Positions 47,954-60,432 of a DNA stretch of 64,000 bases are shown in pieces; position 1 is the stretch's first letter; every line of letters begins with the position of its first letter. The position numbers and the translations under genes were made by a program. The stretch comes from Atherinomorus stipes (Eukaryota > Chordata > Actinopteri > Atheriniformes > Atherinidae): positions 582,864 to 646,863 of the forward strand of contig JALJCO010003464.1 of NCBI GenBank assembly GCA_023101725.1. Direction: 5' to 3'. Under the pieces are notes generated by a model that saw only the letters and a list, made by a program, of their open reading frames with translations, ran no database searches and had not been told where the DNA came from.

Positions 47954-49229
47954 GCCAAGGGCACAGGGCTCAGCTGGAGCACTCAGGGAGCAGCTGAGAC
48001 GGGAATGTTTGAGTGGAGGGAGTGAGGAGCGAAGGACATAAGAAACCTCTGGCATCAAACTCAGCGATGGGAGAAAAAGGAAAACATATGCTCTGTGTTC
48101 TGTTTGTCCTTAAGCTTATTCTTACATAACTGTACATGCGTGTTAAAATAAACATGTTTGTGATTTACTGTTACTGTTTGCTTCAGTGTCAAAAGTTCTA
48201 ATGAGCAGCCTATCTCTTCATTGCCTCCACTCCTCCCCTTTTTTTTCCCCGTCAGATCAGTGTGCCACGGTGTGTGTGTGTGTGTGTGTGAAATCCTTGA
48301 CAATTGTGTTACCTTGTGAAGCTTCCGTGACAGATAAGGATAATTACTGCCCACCAAATACAGTGACATTGTGTCACATTACACTCATGGGTCGAAAAGT
48401 CATGTTGATGGATTGGTCCACTTCTAAATCTCCTACATCTGTCTGTAGAAGATGGTTGATGTTGTAAGGGGAAGTCTCAGGGGTTGTGAACATTTTAGTT
48501 TCAGACTGCAGTAAGCCTGGAATTCAGAATCATGTTAAAGCATGAACATCAGAATCTTAATGCATATATTGTATATAATGTTATCAGTTGTCTTGGGATA
48601 CTGTTAGGGTATATGATATTACCAACAACATTTACACAAATCTGGTATAAATCAAATTTGTCATTGATGATCTGCAAATCTACAAAATACTTTTTAACGC
48701 TATAGGCCAAATATAAACATTTGGGCTGTGCTGTTTGCAGATTACACAAATCTTGTCGATAAATAATAGTCAAAGTTTTACTACAAATTGATTTTATGTA
48801 TTTTTTAGTACCAAACCATTTCTCTACTTCTCTGCTCATATTAAAGAAAATCTACTTTTTTATATGTAGACTACTTGATAACATTAACATAATTCTTTCT
48901 AAGAAGTCCTCGATTCTGATTTTTTAAAATACAGGCATTATTTTAAACCTGCTGTTTGTAATGGGTTAGTGTAAAAAGTCACAAAACTGCATCAACTGAT
49001 TTGCACAAATGGGCACGAGTTGCATTTTTTCACGCATGTGAAACTGAAAAACAAACAAGGAATCTGAATCTGTGCATATTTTGGCAACAATTTTACTTCA
49101 GCATAGTTGACAAACAAGAAACCTGGGTTTAAGACTCGTAACGACATTTTCTGTCATGTCATTATGGTTTTTAATGGTCTTGCATGGAGTTTCAGATCAT
49201 TTTGTCTAAATGTTAAGAGACACCTTTAA

Positions 49230-50447
49230 AGTAAATGAAACAGTCACCCAACCTAATTTTATTTACTAGATTGAGTCCATGGTCTTATCAATAACTATAT
49301 ACCAAACATGAAAAATATAAGCATATAAAAGAAATACGTAGCCAAGTTTTATACTTTTAGGACAAGACAATGATCAGAAGACTTGGAGTCTGGTAAGCCA
49401 GAGGTCCGCAGACGAAAGCCTGCAGCTGCTCTGTGTATGCTTAATATCACCGCCTATAAGCTGAGCTCCACTATCAGCTCAGCGTATCAGTCTATACCAA
49501 CATCAGTACGTAGCTCTCCATCTCTATTCCTCTTTGAGCCGCTTATTAAACACACGTCAAACAGCAACACTCATAAATCCTCCCCAAAGCCTGATGACGA
49601 ACAGAAGAGCTCTGGAGCAGGTTGATCTGAAATGACTGTCATAAAAACTTTCTAACCGGGACTCCCCGTTTTCCACGGCAGGGTCTGGTTATACCAAACA
49701 CCGCACTCTCCCTCATCATCCTGCAGCCTGTATGCTTTACATCCAACCCATTGTATCCCTGTCTCACTGTAGCACTTACTTTATTTTACATTAAACCACC
49801 GGTTACTACCGTTAGCATACAGTTAACCTACCTGCCGTTTACCGGACGCTCTAGTGTCTCCACTCGGATCCTCTTCAGGGACAGCACCTCCTCCACAACG
49901 TCCACCTCCCAGTACAGTAATACATATGTGTAATCCAAATTGTTATACAAAATCCTCCACGTATGACCTGGTCCACGTCGACCTCTTGACAGCAGACAGC
50001 CTCCAGCATCACTGAACAGCAGCCACTCCTACAGGTGCTGCCCACCCGCCCCTCCAAACACCAGCACCGGCTTCACATCTCTCCTCCTCAGTCACACGGT
50101 GTATGGGCTGGAAAACATCGGCAACAGGATCTGGATGCTGGACTGGCCTCCCAGCCTTGCTTTCCATTATATTAATCATCTAAAATGTGTTACAGCTTGT
50201 TGATTATGGTGCAGCGTAGCTGGTGATTCCTACTGATTTAATGCGGAGCCAGAGTGCAAACCAACCCGGTGACGCCAGAGCTTAGAGAACTGCAACATAG
50301 CGGCGCTCTTGTCCCAAAAACATAAAACTTTGCTACATATTTCTTTTATATGCTAATATTTTTTTCGCGTTTGGTACATAATTATTGATAAGACCAGGAC
50401 TCACTCTAGTAAATAAAGCTAGGTTGGTTGACTGTTTCATTTTTACT
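49230..50447. mobile_element. TTAA-flanked element 4 with inverted repeats over 130 bp long
   Basis: 1.2 kb flanked by TTAA (49226-49229 and 50448-50451). The terminal inverted repeats start AGTAAATGAAACAGTCACCC and extend beyond 130 bp with moderate divergence: shared words include TGGTCTTATCAATAA and AGCATATAAAAGAAATA. The interior is GC-rich and mildly protein-like in places (ORF at 49383-49625), but I recognise no transposase. Its right flank TTAA is also the left flank of the next element. Confidence 0.75.
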
Positions 50448-50451
50448 TTAA

Positions 50452-51381
50452 AGGTAGAGTCCAAAGTCCCTCCACCGTTTCTGTTTGCAAACAACAGTAT
50501 TCAAACTAGGGCTGGACGATTATGGAAAAAATTATAATCACAATTATTTTGACTGATATTGAAATCACGATTAAAATACACGATTATTCATTGGTTTTAT
50601 AAAAAGTGTTTATTGAACCACCAAAACTCAACTCAAATACAACTTAAAAAAAAAAAAAACGGAAATAAATTAGAAACAAGTAAAGGAGTAAAATAAGAAT
50701 ATTATTTAAGATAATAATAGCGATAAAAATGAATACTCAGTCTACATGCATTCCTGTTCTATACTCCCTGCAGTTTGCTTCCTATAACTCCACCAGTCTG
50801 TTCACTTCAGGATTAATCGATTGATCGATTACAGTGTTTTTATGATTGTGAAAAGGCAAAATTGAAATCATGATTAAAATTCGATTAACTGTCCAGCCCT
50901 AATTCAAACTGAGTGCCCCTCCCTCTCAGGCTAATGGCCGCCTCGTTCTTCAGCCTAATCAGCTTCAAGCCTCACCTTCAGAGCTCAGAAGCGGGTAAAA
51001 CCCAAACCAATATTAACCCTGGTTTTCCAACGTGCACTATCTAAAGCTCTTACCTTTTCTTCGGTGCATCCGCTGTTTTTCTTTCTTTCATTTTTTTTCC
51101 TTCGAGAATTCGAGTGCTTGGCATTTGCTCCAATCATGAGCTTATCCCCACACAGCGTCATGCCCTTAGCTCGTCTCTGGCGATAAAAACAGAAATCTCC
51201 ACCCAGAAATGTCCCGACCAGACCATAACAAAGCTCAAGAGCGAATTACAGGCAGGAGGAGAGGGAGTTGCATTCAAATGCACCACTGCACGCAAGTAAA
51301 GGCTCAAAGGTGCGGTTTGAGACGGATTTACTTGCACAAGTCTTACGTTTATTTTCAGGGGGGAAACTTCGGACTCTACCT
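50452..51381. mobile_element. TTAA-flanked inverted-repeat element 5, interrupted by a hAT-type element
   Basis: 930 bp flanked by TTAA (50448-50451, shared with element 4, and 51382-51385). Ends AGGTAGAGTCCAAAGT and, read inward from the right, AGGTAGAGTCCGAAGT, one mismatch in 16. Removing the nested element leaves about 530 bp. No transposase recognised. Confidence 0.75.
50507..50901. mobile_element. Short non-autonomous hAT-type element (nested)
   Basis: 395 bp with a perfect 8-bp duplication ATTCAAAC (50499-50506 and 50902-50909). Ends TAGGGCTGGACGATTATG on the left; TAGGGCTGGACAGTTAATCG read inward from the right. AT-rich interior with CGATTA words. It interrupts element 5, so it is younger than that element. 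Confidence 0.85.
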
Positions 51382-51728
51382 TTAACATACTAATATGCAC
51401 TCCCTGTCAAAAGTTTGGACACACTTTCTCATCAAATCCAACGGGAAAGTGTGTGTAAACGTTTGACTGAGAACGTAAGCACTAATAATATGTCTACTGT
51501 ATTATTTTGGTGGTTATGCCCCAGGTGGCGCAGCACAGCTGTGTCTCATGTTGCAGTCTGCACACTGCAAAGTGCACAGACTACGTAGGCTATAGAGTGT
51601 GCTACGAAGTCAACACACTTCAAGCAGCCTCCTGAAACGGTAGGCTGCTGAAATGGGACATCCTAGCCAACGTGAATTTCCCATAGTGCACCAGTCCTGT
51701 TGCATAGCAACTGCAGACTCCACAGCTA

Positions 51729-52742
51729 CAGTGGGTACAGAAAGTATTCAGATCCCTTTAAATCTTTTACTTTTTGTTTCATTGCAGCCATTTGCTAAAA
51801 CCAAAAAAGTTAATTTTATTTTCCATTCATGTACACTCAGCACTCCATCTTGACAGAAAAAAAAAACCCCAAATACATAAATGTAAAAATTTTTGCAAAT
51901 TTATTAGAAATGAATAACTGAAATATCACACGGTCATAAGTATTCAGACTAGTGCTGGGATTATTTTTTAAACGATTAATCTATCGATTATTTTTTCGAT
52001 GCATCAATTAATCTAACGATTTGCTTTTTCTATTGGATTCGACTGAATTTGATTCAGTTATTGATTATCTCGCCATAAATTGACAGACAGCAATTTATAC
52101 ATGTTGATATACATAACTAAAATGAAAAAAGAGCATGAATAAAAAGGCAGTGGGAGCGAGTAGCCTGGAATGGAGTCTTTCCTGAACCAACAGAATGTAA
52201 AATCTATGTTGAAAACACAGGTGACTGAAAAACGTGCTTTTAATTCTTTCATTCACATGAAAATAATAATAAAAAAAGTCACCCACAATACTTGTGAGTT
52301 ATTAAAATGAAATGGTAAACTTGGAGGCTTTAAGCTAGTACAGAAATTCCAGCAATAGATAATGAAGATAAGTAAACATTCAGAATTTAACATTTGAACA
52401 TGGGTCTAGCTTCCTGAAAAAGTGCATCTTTAAGGTGCTTCAGATGTGTGCCTTTCCTAATTAAGTCCAATTAGTTTAATTAAACACAGCTGGACTTCAA
52501 TGAAGGAGTAGAACCATCTCAAGGAGGATCAGAAGTCTTAATACTTATGACCATGTGTTATTTCAGTGTTTCTTTTTTAATAAATTTGCAACAATTTCTA
52601 CATTTCTTTTTTTTTCTGTTAAGATGGCGTTCTAAGTGTACAGTAATGGGAAATAAAATGAACTTTTTTATTTTAGCAAATGGCTGCAAAGAAACAAAGA
52701 GTAACAAGTTTAAGGGGGTCTGAATAATTTCTGTACCCACTG
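51729..52742. mobile_element. Tc1/mariner-type element, interrupted
   Basis: 1.0 kb flanked by TA (51727-51728 and 52743-52744). Inverted ends CAGTGGGTACAGAAAGTATT and CAGTGGGTACAGAAATTATT read inward, matching the Tc1-like family common in fish. An insertion beginning TAGTGCTGGGATT near 51950 has hAT-type bases and an ATTCAGAC word before it; its right end is not clear. No transposase ORF remains. Confidence 0.75.
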
Positions 52743-53065
52743 TATCTAGACTGCATTCTTTTCACTTATTCTTTCAGATACCTTGTGCAAACTAAATTGG
52801 ACATGACATTTCATTCCTTTTGATTTAACTGTCATTACCTGAACGTTGACAGCCCATTAACCGCTCGTTAACACCTGGATGTCAAACAAATGCATTTTTA
52901 GAGGTAAAAACTCTCTTTTTAAGCTTGTCTGCATATTTTTAATTTTCCACAGAGACTCTGTTGTTTCTAATGGGTAAAGACTTCATTTAATGCTCAAAAA
53001 TCCACAAATACATTCAAATATTACACTCGTAGCTCTGCTGCTTATTACCTCCCATATTATGTGCA

Positions 53066-53700
53066 ATGAATTCTGGGACAGGACAGGCGACGAAGGATAC
53101 ATCGCATGGATCACCCCATTCCTTTAGCACTGTGCTCCCACCTCCATCATCCCGTTTTAGGCGTGTGCTCATTCTTGTCTCAATCCAGCCCATTGTCCTT
53201 CTCTCCGGATGGCTCCAGTTGGGCTTCAGGCTAGCCCATTATAAACAGTTGGTGCGGCCCATGCTGGTACCCAGGTCTCTTGCTTACCATCCTCCTCTCT
53301 CATCTCTGTTGGCACGCCTGCCAAAGCAGCCTAGTTGTGCAACCAGCCGCAGTGATGAGGGGGCAGAAGGCTGTCCTCATGGATGAGAGACGTGGGCCCA
53401 AACTGCAGACCCAGTCTCAGGCTTGAGATCTTCTTCTCTCCCATCACCACAATTGGTGGGACAAGGGAGCACCCCAGTATAAAGCTGTTCTGTACTGTAA
53501 CATCCAATGTCTTGATCAGTGATGGATGTTTCTCCATCTGACATCAGCTTTCTTTCGAGCAACTGATGCAAGCTGACAACAGATCGAAGAACATCCATCT
53601 CATTAGACTTTATGTCTATAAGTTTAATAAAGACTGAAATGGAGATGTGTTGTTCACCAATCACTCTTTCACAGAATGCTACATATCCACATATCTACGC
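53066..53700 (-). repeat. Unassigned sequence with weak coding character
   Basis: GC-richer than the surroundings. ORFs on the minus strand (53377-53664 and 53331-53537) overlap in different frames, with SNEMDVLRSVVSLHQLLERK in one. That looks like a decayed transposon or retrocopy, but I recognise no family. Confidence 0.25.
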
Positions 53701-53769
53701 CATGACTTCAACCGTACCGGCTGCCATTGGGTCTATTTTGATCAATAAATCAGCTGTAACACAGTAAAA

Positions 53770-53965
53770 ACAAACTTTTGAGCCCACCTTCATTATCTTG
53801 TTATCTAAAGAAAAATAAGCTCTGTTTTCTCAAGATAACGAGATAGTTTATCTCTTAATCTTGAGAAAACGATTCTTGTTATCAGAAAAAAAAGAAAATT
53901 AAGTCGTTATCTCAAGAAAATGGCAAAAAAAAAGAGATAGTAGCAGAAAATGAGCGCTCTCACCT
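53770..53965. repeat. Cluster of short TTATCTCAAGA-type inverted words
   Basis: Several direct and inverted copies of CAAGATAACGAGAT / TTATCTCTTAATCTTGAG / GTTATCTCAAG within about 150 bp of A-rich DNA. Probably a palindromic MITE remnant; borders not found. Confidence 0.4.
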
Positions 53966-54739
53966 TCCGTAATAATGCACCTTAGCATGTTCTATTTTCT
54001 TGATAAATGTATTTTTAAGGCTAGATGTAAAAGTGAGAACAAATCAGTTGAAGGAGCAGTCACTGATGATCAGCTTGTTCAGATGCAAAACTGTAGTCAG
54101 AGGCTCCAAAATAAATCCCCTTTAAAGCTGCATGCCTTCTTTATATGTTACTATAATGATAGAAAATGTTTTGGCTGGACTTTCCTTTGCTGAAAACATG
54201 CGTGGTTGTAAACCCTCTTCAGCTGCTTTCTGAAAAGTTCGATAGTTCAAAATGACAATAAATCTTCAAACAAGCACACCTTAGAATTTCATGGCCCCTT
54301 ACATGGATGCAGATCTGTAATCTGAAATGGATTTATAGTAGATTTCCACTAAATTTGATAAATTCTTGCTCATAAATCCAACCAAACAAACATGATCAAA
54401 TTATAAACGGCTCAGTGGAGGTAAAAGCAGGTCAGCAACAAGCAGATTTAAACTGTGTCCACAATGTTTGCTCAACAGCAGATACTTATTACATAAAGTA
54501 CACATGACCAATAACACAAATCATCCAATAATGTTATGTCATGGTTATTATCTCCCTGTAAGATGATTTGACTTCTTATTAGTCCTCCTCCAAATGCCTC
54601 TGACTAGTGAGGGCATATTCGAGGCCAGTCAGCTTAAGCTCTCCACAGTAAACTTTTGAAACGCAAGGAGATTGACTATTCATATGCAGGTTTTAACCTA
54701 AGCTCTATTATCCATGTTCACAAAAAGCATCACAATTAT

Positions 54740-55250
54740 TAGGGCTGCACAATGTTGGAAAAGCTGCATTTCAATTCATTCTAACCATGCAATATACTGT
54801 TTATTACAATATGGAAAAATACAGGAATGTTTTCCAGAGGATGATTGGAATAGCAACTGAAGTTGTGCTGCACTCCTGCTATTTGTTCACAATTAACCTG
54901 TACTGATCTTATCTCTTTGCGAATGTTGCAAGTATGGTTTTTGTCTGTTTTTGTGAGGTATTCTTACAATCTTTTATTATTTGCATTCACTATAGGGCCG
55001 GAGTACATGTGTCATTTTATAATATACAAATGGGAATTGTATTTTACCACAAAGGTTTGTTCTTTGGCAAACTGATTAAGAACTATAGTGATCGGTGGAT
55101 TGCTGCACATGTGTGCCAGGTACCTTAGAAATTAGATGAGAACACATTGTGTTAATTTCCCTCCCACATTGCAGGACCTGCAATGATTGTGCAGTGTGCA
55201 CTATAGTGCATTGTGATGATGATGCTCAGACGACATATTGTGCAGCCCTA
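54740..55250. mobile_element. hAT-type element
   Basis: 511 bp. Ends TAGGGCTGCACAATGTTG on the left and TAGGGCTGCACAATATGT read inward from the right. Flanks ACAATTAT and AAGATGAT agree at only five of eight positions, so the duplication has drifted or the borders are a base or two off. No transposase ORF. Confidence 0.7.
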
Positions 55251-56959
55251 AAGATGATTACTACAAAATACCCAATTACATACATTCAGTGTAGAAATAA
55301 AGCTCTGTTTGATTTGGTTGGTAGTGTGTTGACTTGACAGTTTCCATTGTTGGACAGTGAAACTGGCTGACTTTTGCCAGGAGCTGTATTATATGCAATG
55401 AAAAAACAAAAAAACAAAGAAACAAACAAAAAAAAAAAACCCAGATTATTTGAAAGCTTTTTGTCCTTTAGGCTGCAGCCTTTCCACAAACTCTAAATGA
55501 GGTCCTGAGAGACAAGTTCAAACATAAAAGACTGCAACTTACAGGCTGGATTGAAGTACAGTATATAAGGTTATAGGAGAAGGACAGACAGATAGATAAA
55601 TAAACCTGGAAAGATGAACGGATAAGAAGCATCTGCAGTGATCCAGCTGAAAGCGACTATGCATATGTGAAGCTGACAGCTCAGCAGGAAGGTGTAAACT
55701 GTGGCACCTGAGATGTCTGATAGAAGGTGCTTCACACTTGTTACATAAAACCAAAGTCAACGGAATCAAGAAGCTAATTCTACGTTGCATGGAAATACAT
55801 TTTAGCTCTCCTAAGTCAAATGAGATGAAAAGCACACATTTCCTTTGCCACTTTGTTTGCTTTCTTAGCTCAGCAGTCTCATATGCTCTCTGGGGTGCAG
55901 TTGTGTCGTGGCTTACACTAGATTTACTCTGATGTTGTCTCTCCTCTGTCATATAACACAAGTTAATGAGGCCAGCAGGGGGTGGATTCCGCTTTCATTG
56001 CAAGATGAAATATGATGTAGTTTCCATTGTGTTTTTAATAAAGAAAAAAAAAGTAGTTCATCAGCTCTGATGTTTAATTATTTTCTTGTTTAATTAACAT
56101 TAGCATTTAAAGCTGTTTTCACACTGTGCTGCCATTAAAGCAGAGCTATAGCTGGTCAGAAGGTTAACCTCAGCCTATCTGCAACCTGTGCCTCAATATT
56201 TGAGCTCACTGTATTCATAGTTATTTCAAATTCATACTTTTAATTGAATAATTCTGGTCTTATTTCAACTAAAGCATGCAGCAATTATGCTGACCAAGCG
56301 TGAGCATGTACAGTGGCCGGTGCTTCTGGACAGTTTAATGTATAATTGATGTGGATCACTGGTGAAGCTCAAACTGGATGCGGCTTTAATCAGAGAGGGG
56401 TAAAGGGAAAATGCGGGGAATATGCAAGGCTTACAATCCATTTTCTTCAAAACAACCCTGGAAAATCTACATCTTGTTAATGGAGAACGACCACACGTGG
56501 TCGACTCAAACATCTCTCTTGAAGGGTTTTAAAAGAGCAGATGAGTTTCTAGTTTAAAGCCTCTATTTAAAAGTGAATGATGCCATGCCAGTGGTCGTCC
56601 ACAGTCTGCACAACAGGTTTAGAAAATGACTGAAACTAACTTTGTAACAATAAATTCAAATAATTTTTCGCAACACTTAAGTAAAGAAAAAACACTTCTA
56701 TGCTGTAATAGACTGTGTTGTTTCAACTTCATTTTGGCACAGGAAGAAACCACTCTCACTTTTTAGCGCTCTACGGTTGCCCCCTTGGAGATTTTCACTG
56801 CAGCTGTTTTACGCACGCTGGCTGCGCCTCATCACAAACTGAAGCAGCACGCCAGGAAACGTCTGTTTGATCTCTGTATCGATTGCTTTCTACCGCCAAC
56901 ATGCTTTACAAAATGCTGGAAATGCCAAATGAATTAATCATGCTTTAAGTTCGTCTCAC

Positions 56960-57190
56960 CTTGAGTTGTTTCTGGCTCTGGAGAGGCGCGGGGTGCGTGT
57001 GATAGCAGCCCGCGGTCCACAACCGAAAGTCTGGTCCTGCTTGGTACCAAGGAGTTGAAAACTAAACAGATTGCTCTAATTTTCTCTTTTTTTCTTCTTC
57101 TTCTTCTTTTGATATTGATGCACGAAACGCGTCAGAGAGGTGAACTACCCGCTGCCTCCGCTCTGGCACGACTGTCTGTTCGGTGAGAAT
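56960..57190 (-). promoter_or_regulatory. camkv: Candidate first exon and promoter of camkv
   Basis: A good minus-strand donor (CTCAAG/GTGAGAC) ends a segment at 56960. It is GC-rich with CpGs (CCGCGGGCTGC near 57010) in otherwise AT-rich DNA, and a CTGACGCGTTTCG near 57125-57137 could be a CRE-like site. No ATG-led ORF fits, so it would be 5' UTR joined to the acceptor at 23101. The alternative is a separate unknown gene. Confidence 0.4.
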
Positions 57191-57804
57191 TAGTTTGCTT
57201 GCTTCTGACTGCCGCCCTCTCTCCCTCCCTCCCACTCACTCACTCACTCACTCACTGTCTCCCACCCATGAGAAATAATCTTTAATCTCTGTCTCTCTCT
57301 TTGTTTCTTTCTATCTCCCTCTCTGCCCAGCAGGTGGGCATCTTTGAATGATGAGATCATTTTTAAAAGTTCGTGGAAGCACAAATGGGTGTCCACTCAA
57401 ACCCCCCGCGTGTTTTAATGGTTCAATAAAACTGTCAGTCAGAAGAGTTTCTCAGTGTCCGGTGCGCGTGCGGGCTGCAGACCGGGAGTGGTCGGGATTA
57501 AACTGTGGGATTATACCTCAACATTCATTTCATCCCACACGTTGGAAGCACACTGGTGGACAATGACATCAGTCTTTGGCAGACTCAGACAAACAGACAG
57601 ATTCACGTGGGTAGGGATGGAGAGAAAGACATGATGAAAAAAGCAGCAAGGAATGAGAGAAAAAGGGGAAGGAAACTGCTCCTCACAGATGATCCAACAA
57701 CCCCAAGCTTTATGCAAACTCCATCAGACTAGCAATGCAAGAAGGTCAATAGGGTGAAATATCTCTTGGATGAATGAAGAAATTAAAGTGTGCATGCAGC
57801 TCTG

Positions 57805-57855
57805 TCTGTGTGTGTGTGTGTTTGTGTGTGTGTGTATGGTGTGTATGGTGTGTGA
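57805..57855. repeat. (TG)n microsatellite
   Basis: TG units with TT and GGTG breaks; on the other strand they make long His/Thr ORFs that are artefacts. Confidence 0.85.
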
Positions 57856-58126
57856 TTAGTGGATGGATACACACAGCCAAATCTGTATGTGTGCCTGCAT
57901 ACTGACAGATGGCTACTGTAGTGACGCAGGAACTGAATACTGGGTTTTTATGCGTCTGTGAGGTTGCATGCCTCCTAGGGAGTGTGTTTGAGTGGGAGAG
58001 CTGGTCTGGGTGTGTATGTGTGTGTTTTTGTGTATAAAAGAAAGAGGGCAAGTTCACTTGCATGCAGAGGCAATATTTTTTTGTTTTTTCTGCCTTCACA
58101 CACAAACACACACCCATGCATGCACC

Positions 58127-58160
58127 CCCCCCACACACACACACACACACACACACACGC
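58127..58160. repeat. (CA)n microsatellite with a C tract
   Basis: A short C run followed by about a dozen CA units. Confidence 0.85.
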
Positions 58161-60399
58161 TCTTCTGTGATATGTAGCATTATGATTTTGCCTTTTTGTC
58201 CAGGTGCTTGCGATCTTTCTCCACAGATATTCACCAGAGACCTTGAATCTACAGCAACAACACTCGCTGAAAATACAGTTACACAAGAGTGTATGTGTGT
58301 GTGTGTGTGCTTGAGAGAGGGAGGTAGGGTCAGAACACAAGCAATAAGTAAAAACTCAGTAGAAATAAAGTGCTAACAAAAAGACAAATTTTCAAGGCCG
58401 AGCAAATTCAGAGACGAGCACTGATGCAAAGTCTCTCAGATGGTCTCACTTTAATTGCAGACCTGGAGCGACTGAACTCATTTGGTAGAATGCAAGAAGG
58501 AAGAGTATGATGTGCAGTGTTGGAGATCTTCAGATTTGGAGAGATTGCTTCACTACATCAGGGACTGGACAGCTTGCAGATTAAACTTTGAATTCTCCAT
58601 CTTGCTTGTCGATAGTGTGACAACATTTAGCTGAAAGGTGGAGTTAGACCAGAATGACTATAAACCACACTAGCAAATCCACCAAGGAATGGCTCATGTG
58701 GATTGAATATAAGCTTCCAGCTGAAAACTACATGCAGGAATATGGAGTGGCCAGAACCTCAGCGAACGGATGTCAGAGTTTTTGGCTATTATGTTAAAAC
58801 GACAATAAGTTATTTATGCTATTGGGGGAATGCAAACTCATGAGGCCAAGCAACTTATTCAACCTAAACAATATATCATTCAGGGATCTTTTTGTGTACT
58901 AAATTCTTGAATAATTGTGCAGGTCATCTTTAGACACAAAGAAAATTGTAAGATTTGCAATGAGTCAACAATTTGCTTCACTTATGTATATACAAAAAAG
59001 TAATGTGAGGGGATAGTTGTGAGAGCATCACTATGGGTTTCTAAAGTAATTGGCTTATTATGTTTATGAATCATTGTGAATCATGTTTGTATTTTAACCT
59101 TAATGTAGGTGCATCAAAACCCCATGGAAATAAAAAAAAAAAACACTCACTTTTATTGACTTACAAAGAGAATAGGTCAACTAATTCATCCCATTAATGC
59201 AAACAAGTACTGTAAGATGCATCATAGCTTTGAGGACTGAGAGTAAATGTTCATGTGCCAAATGTGCCATTCGGAGCCAGCAGGCTTCAAGGCTAGCAGC
59301 CATTTAGCAGGAGAGCTCGGCGCTCTGGCTCTTCTTCACTCACTGTCACTTTCTGCTTCCCCTTTCTGACACGATTTTGTCCTCTTTCACTTTTTCAGCT
59401 CTTGCTCTTCAACTTTTTGCCCTTCTCACAGAATGTCGGTATAGTGTATGTATGTAGTGCATGACTTTAGTTTGCTATAATAAACGTCACAGGCTTGACA
59501 GGGAGTTTGACAACAACTAAATAACTGTGTTAATAATTATCAATATGACTTCACCGACAGCCTGCTATCTTGCCTTTCAGATTTGACACCAAGTAATGTA
59601 ATGCTACTGGGGCTGTGATCATTGCACTCTGTAAACACATTGTTGCTCTCACACATATCCAAAATGCACACACACACGCACACACACAAAGATGCATTTC
59701 CTCACCATGTGTTTTACTGGACTGTCTCCCACTTCCTTTTGTCGGAAGCTCACCCTCCCCCTCCTCTCCCTCTGTCATCCTGCGCACCCTTTATACTTTC
59801 ATCTCTTCTCCATCTCTCCATCACTCATCAGCATCCTTCCCTCAGTCTGTTTCCCCTCTAATTTTCTCTTTTTTTTCTTAAATTCACACCTATAGCTTTT
59901 GCATTCTCTCTTCACATTTTTTTCAATTGAATATTTTTTCAACTCCCCGCCCCTCCCCTTTTCTAATGTCTTGTGGACCTCCAACAGCCCTCCTTATTGG
60001 GCTTTAGGCCAGTGTGGGTCAGAGACAGGTTGTAATTACCTTACTCCTCCTCTGACAGCTTAGGCAAAGGAAGGAAGGGAGAGAAAGTGAAAGAAAGATA
60101 AACAGACTGGTTATTTATTCCTTTAACAAAGGCTAGATAACACCAACTGAGTTTTTTTTTTTTAATTCAGTGAAGATCATGTCATGTTTACACTCATACA
60201 GAATGAAGTTCCCATCTATTTCATCCAATAAATGATTGCACCAATAAATAATACAGAATGATTTCTCCCACATGCTTGTAGCATTCCAGAGCTGGCCTTA
60301 ATTGGCGCAGCTATATTTGAGTTGTAATGTAGGCCAGGCATTGCCTCCTTGACTTCAGCACTGGGTTGGGATAAATTTGCATAACTTTAAAAATCAATA

Positions 60400-60400
60400 C

Positions 60401-60432
<32 letters not shown>
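60400..60432. repeat. C homopolymer (22 C) followed by poly-A
   Basis: 22 C at 60400-60421, directly followed by an A run. Confidence 0.95.

Noticed and set aside
55539..55961. 140-codon ORF on the minus strand
   Set aside because: No recognisable domain and no exon-like borders; probably chance.
57746..58376. Several Thr/His- and Cys/Val-rich ORFs on both strands
   Set aside because: Artefacts of CA/TG microsatellites, no family match.
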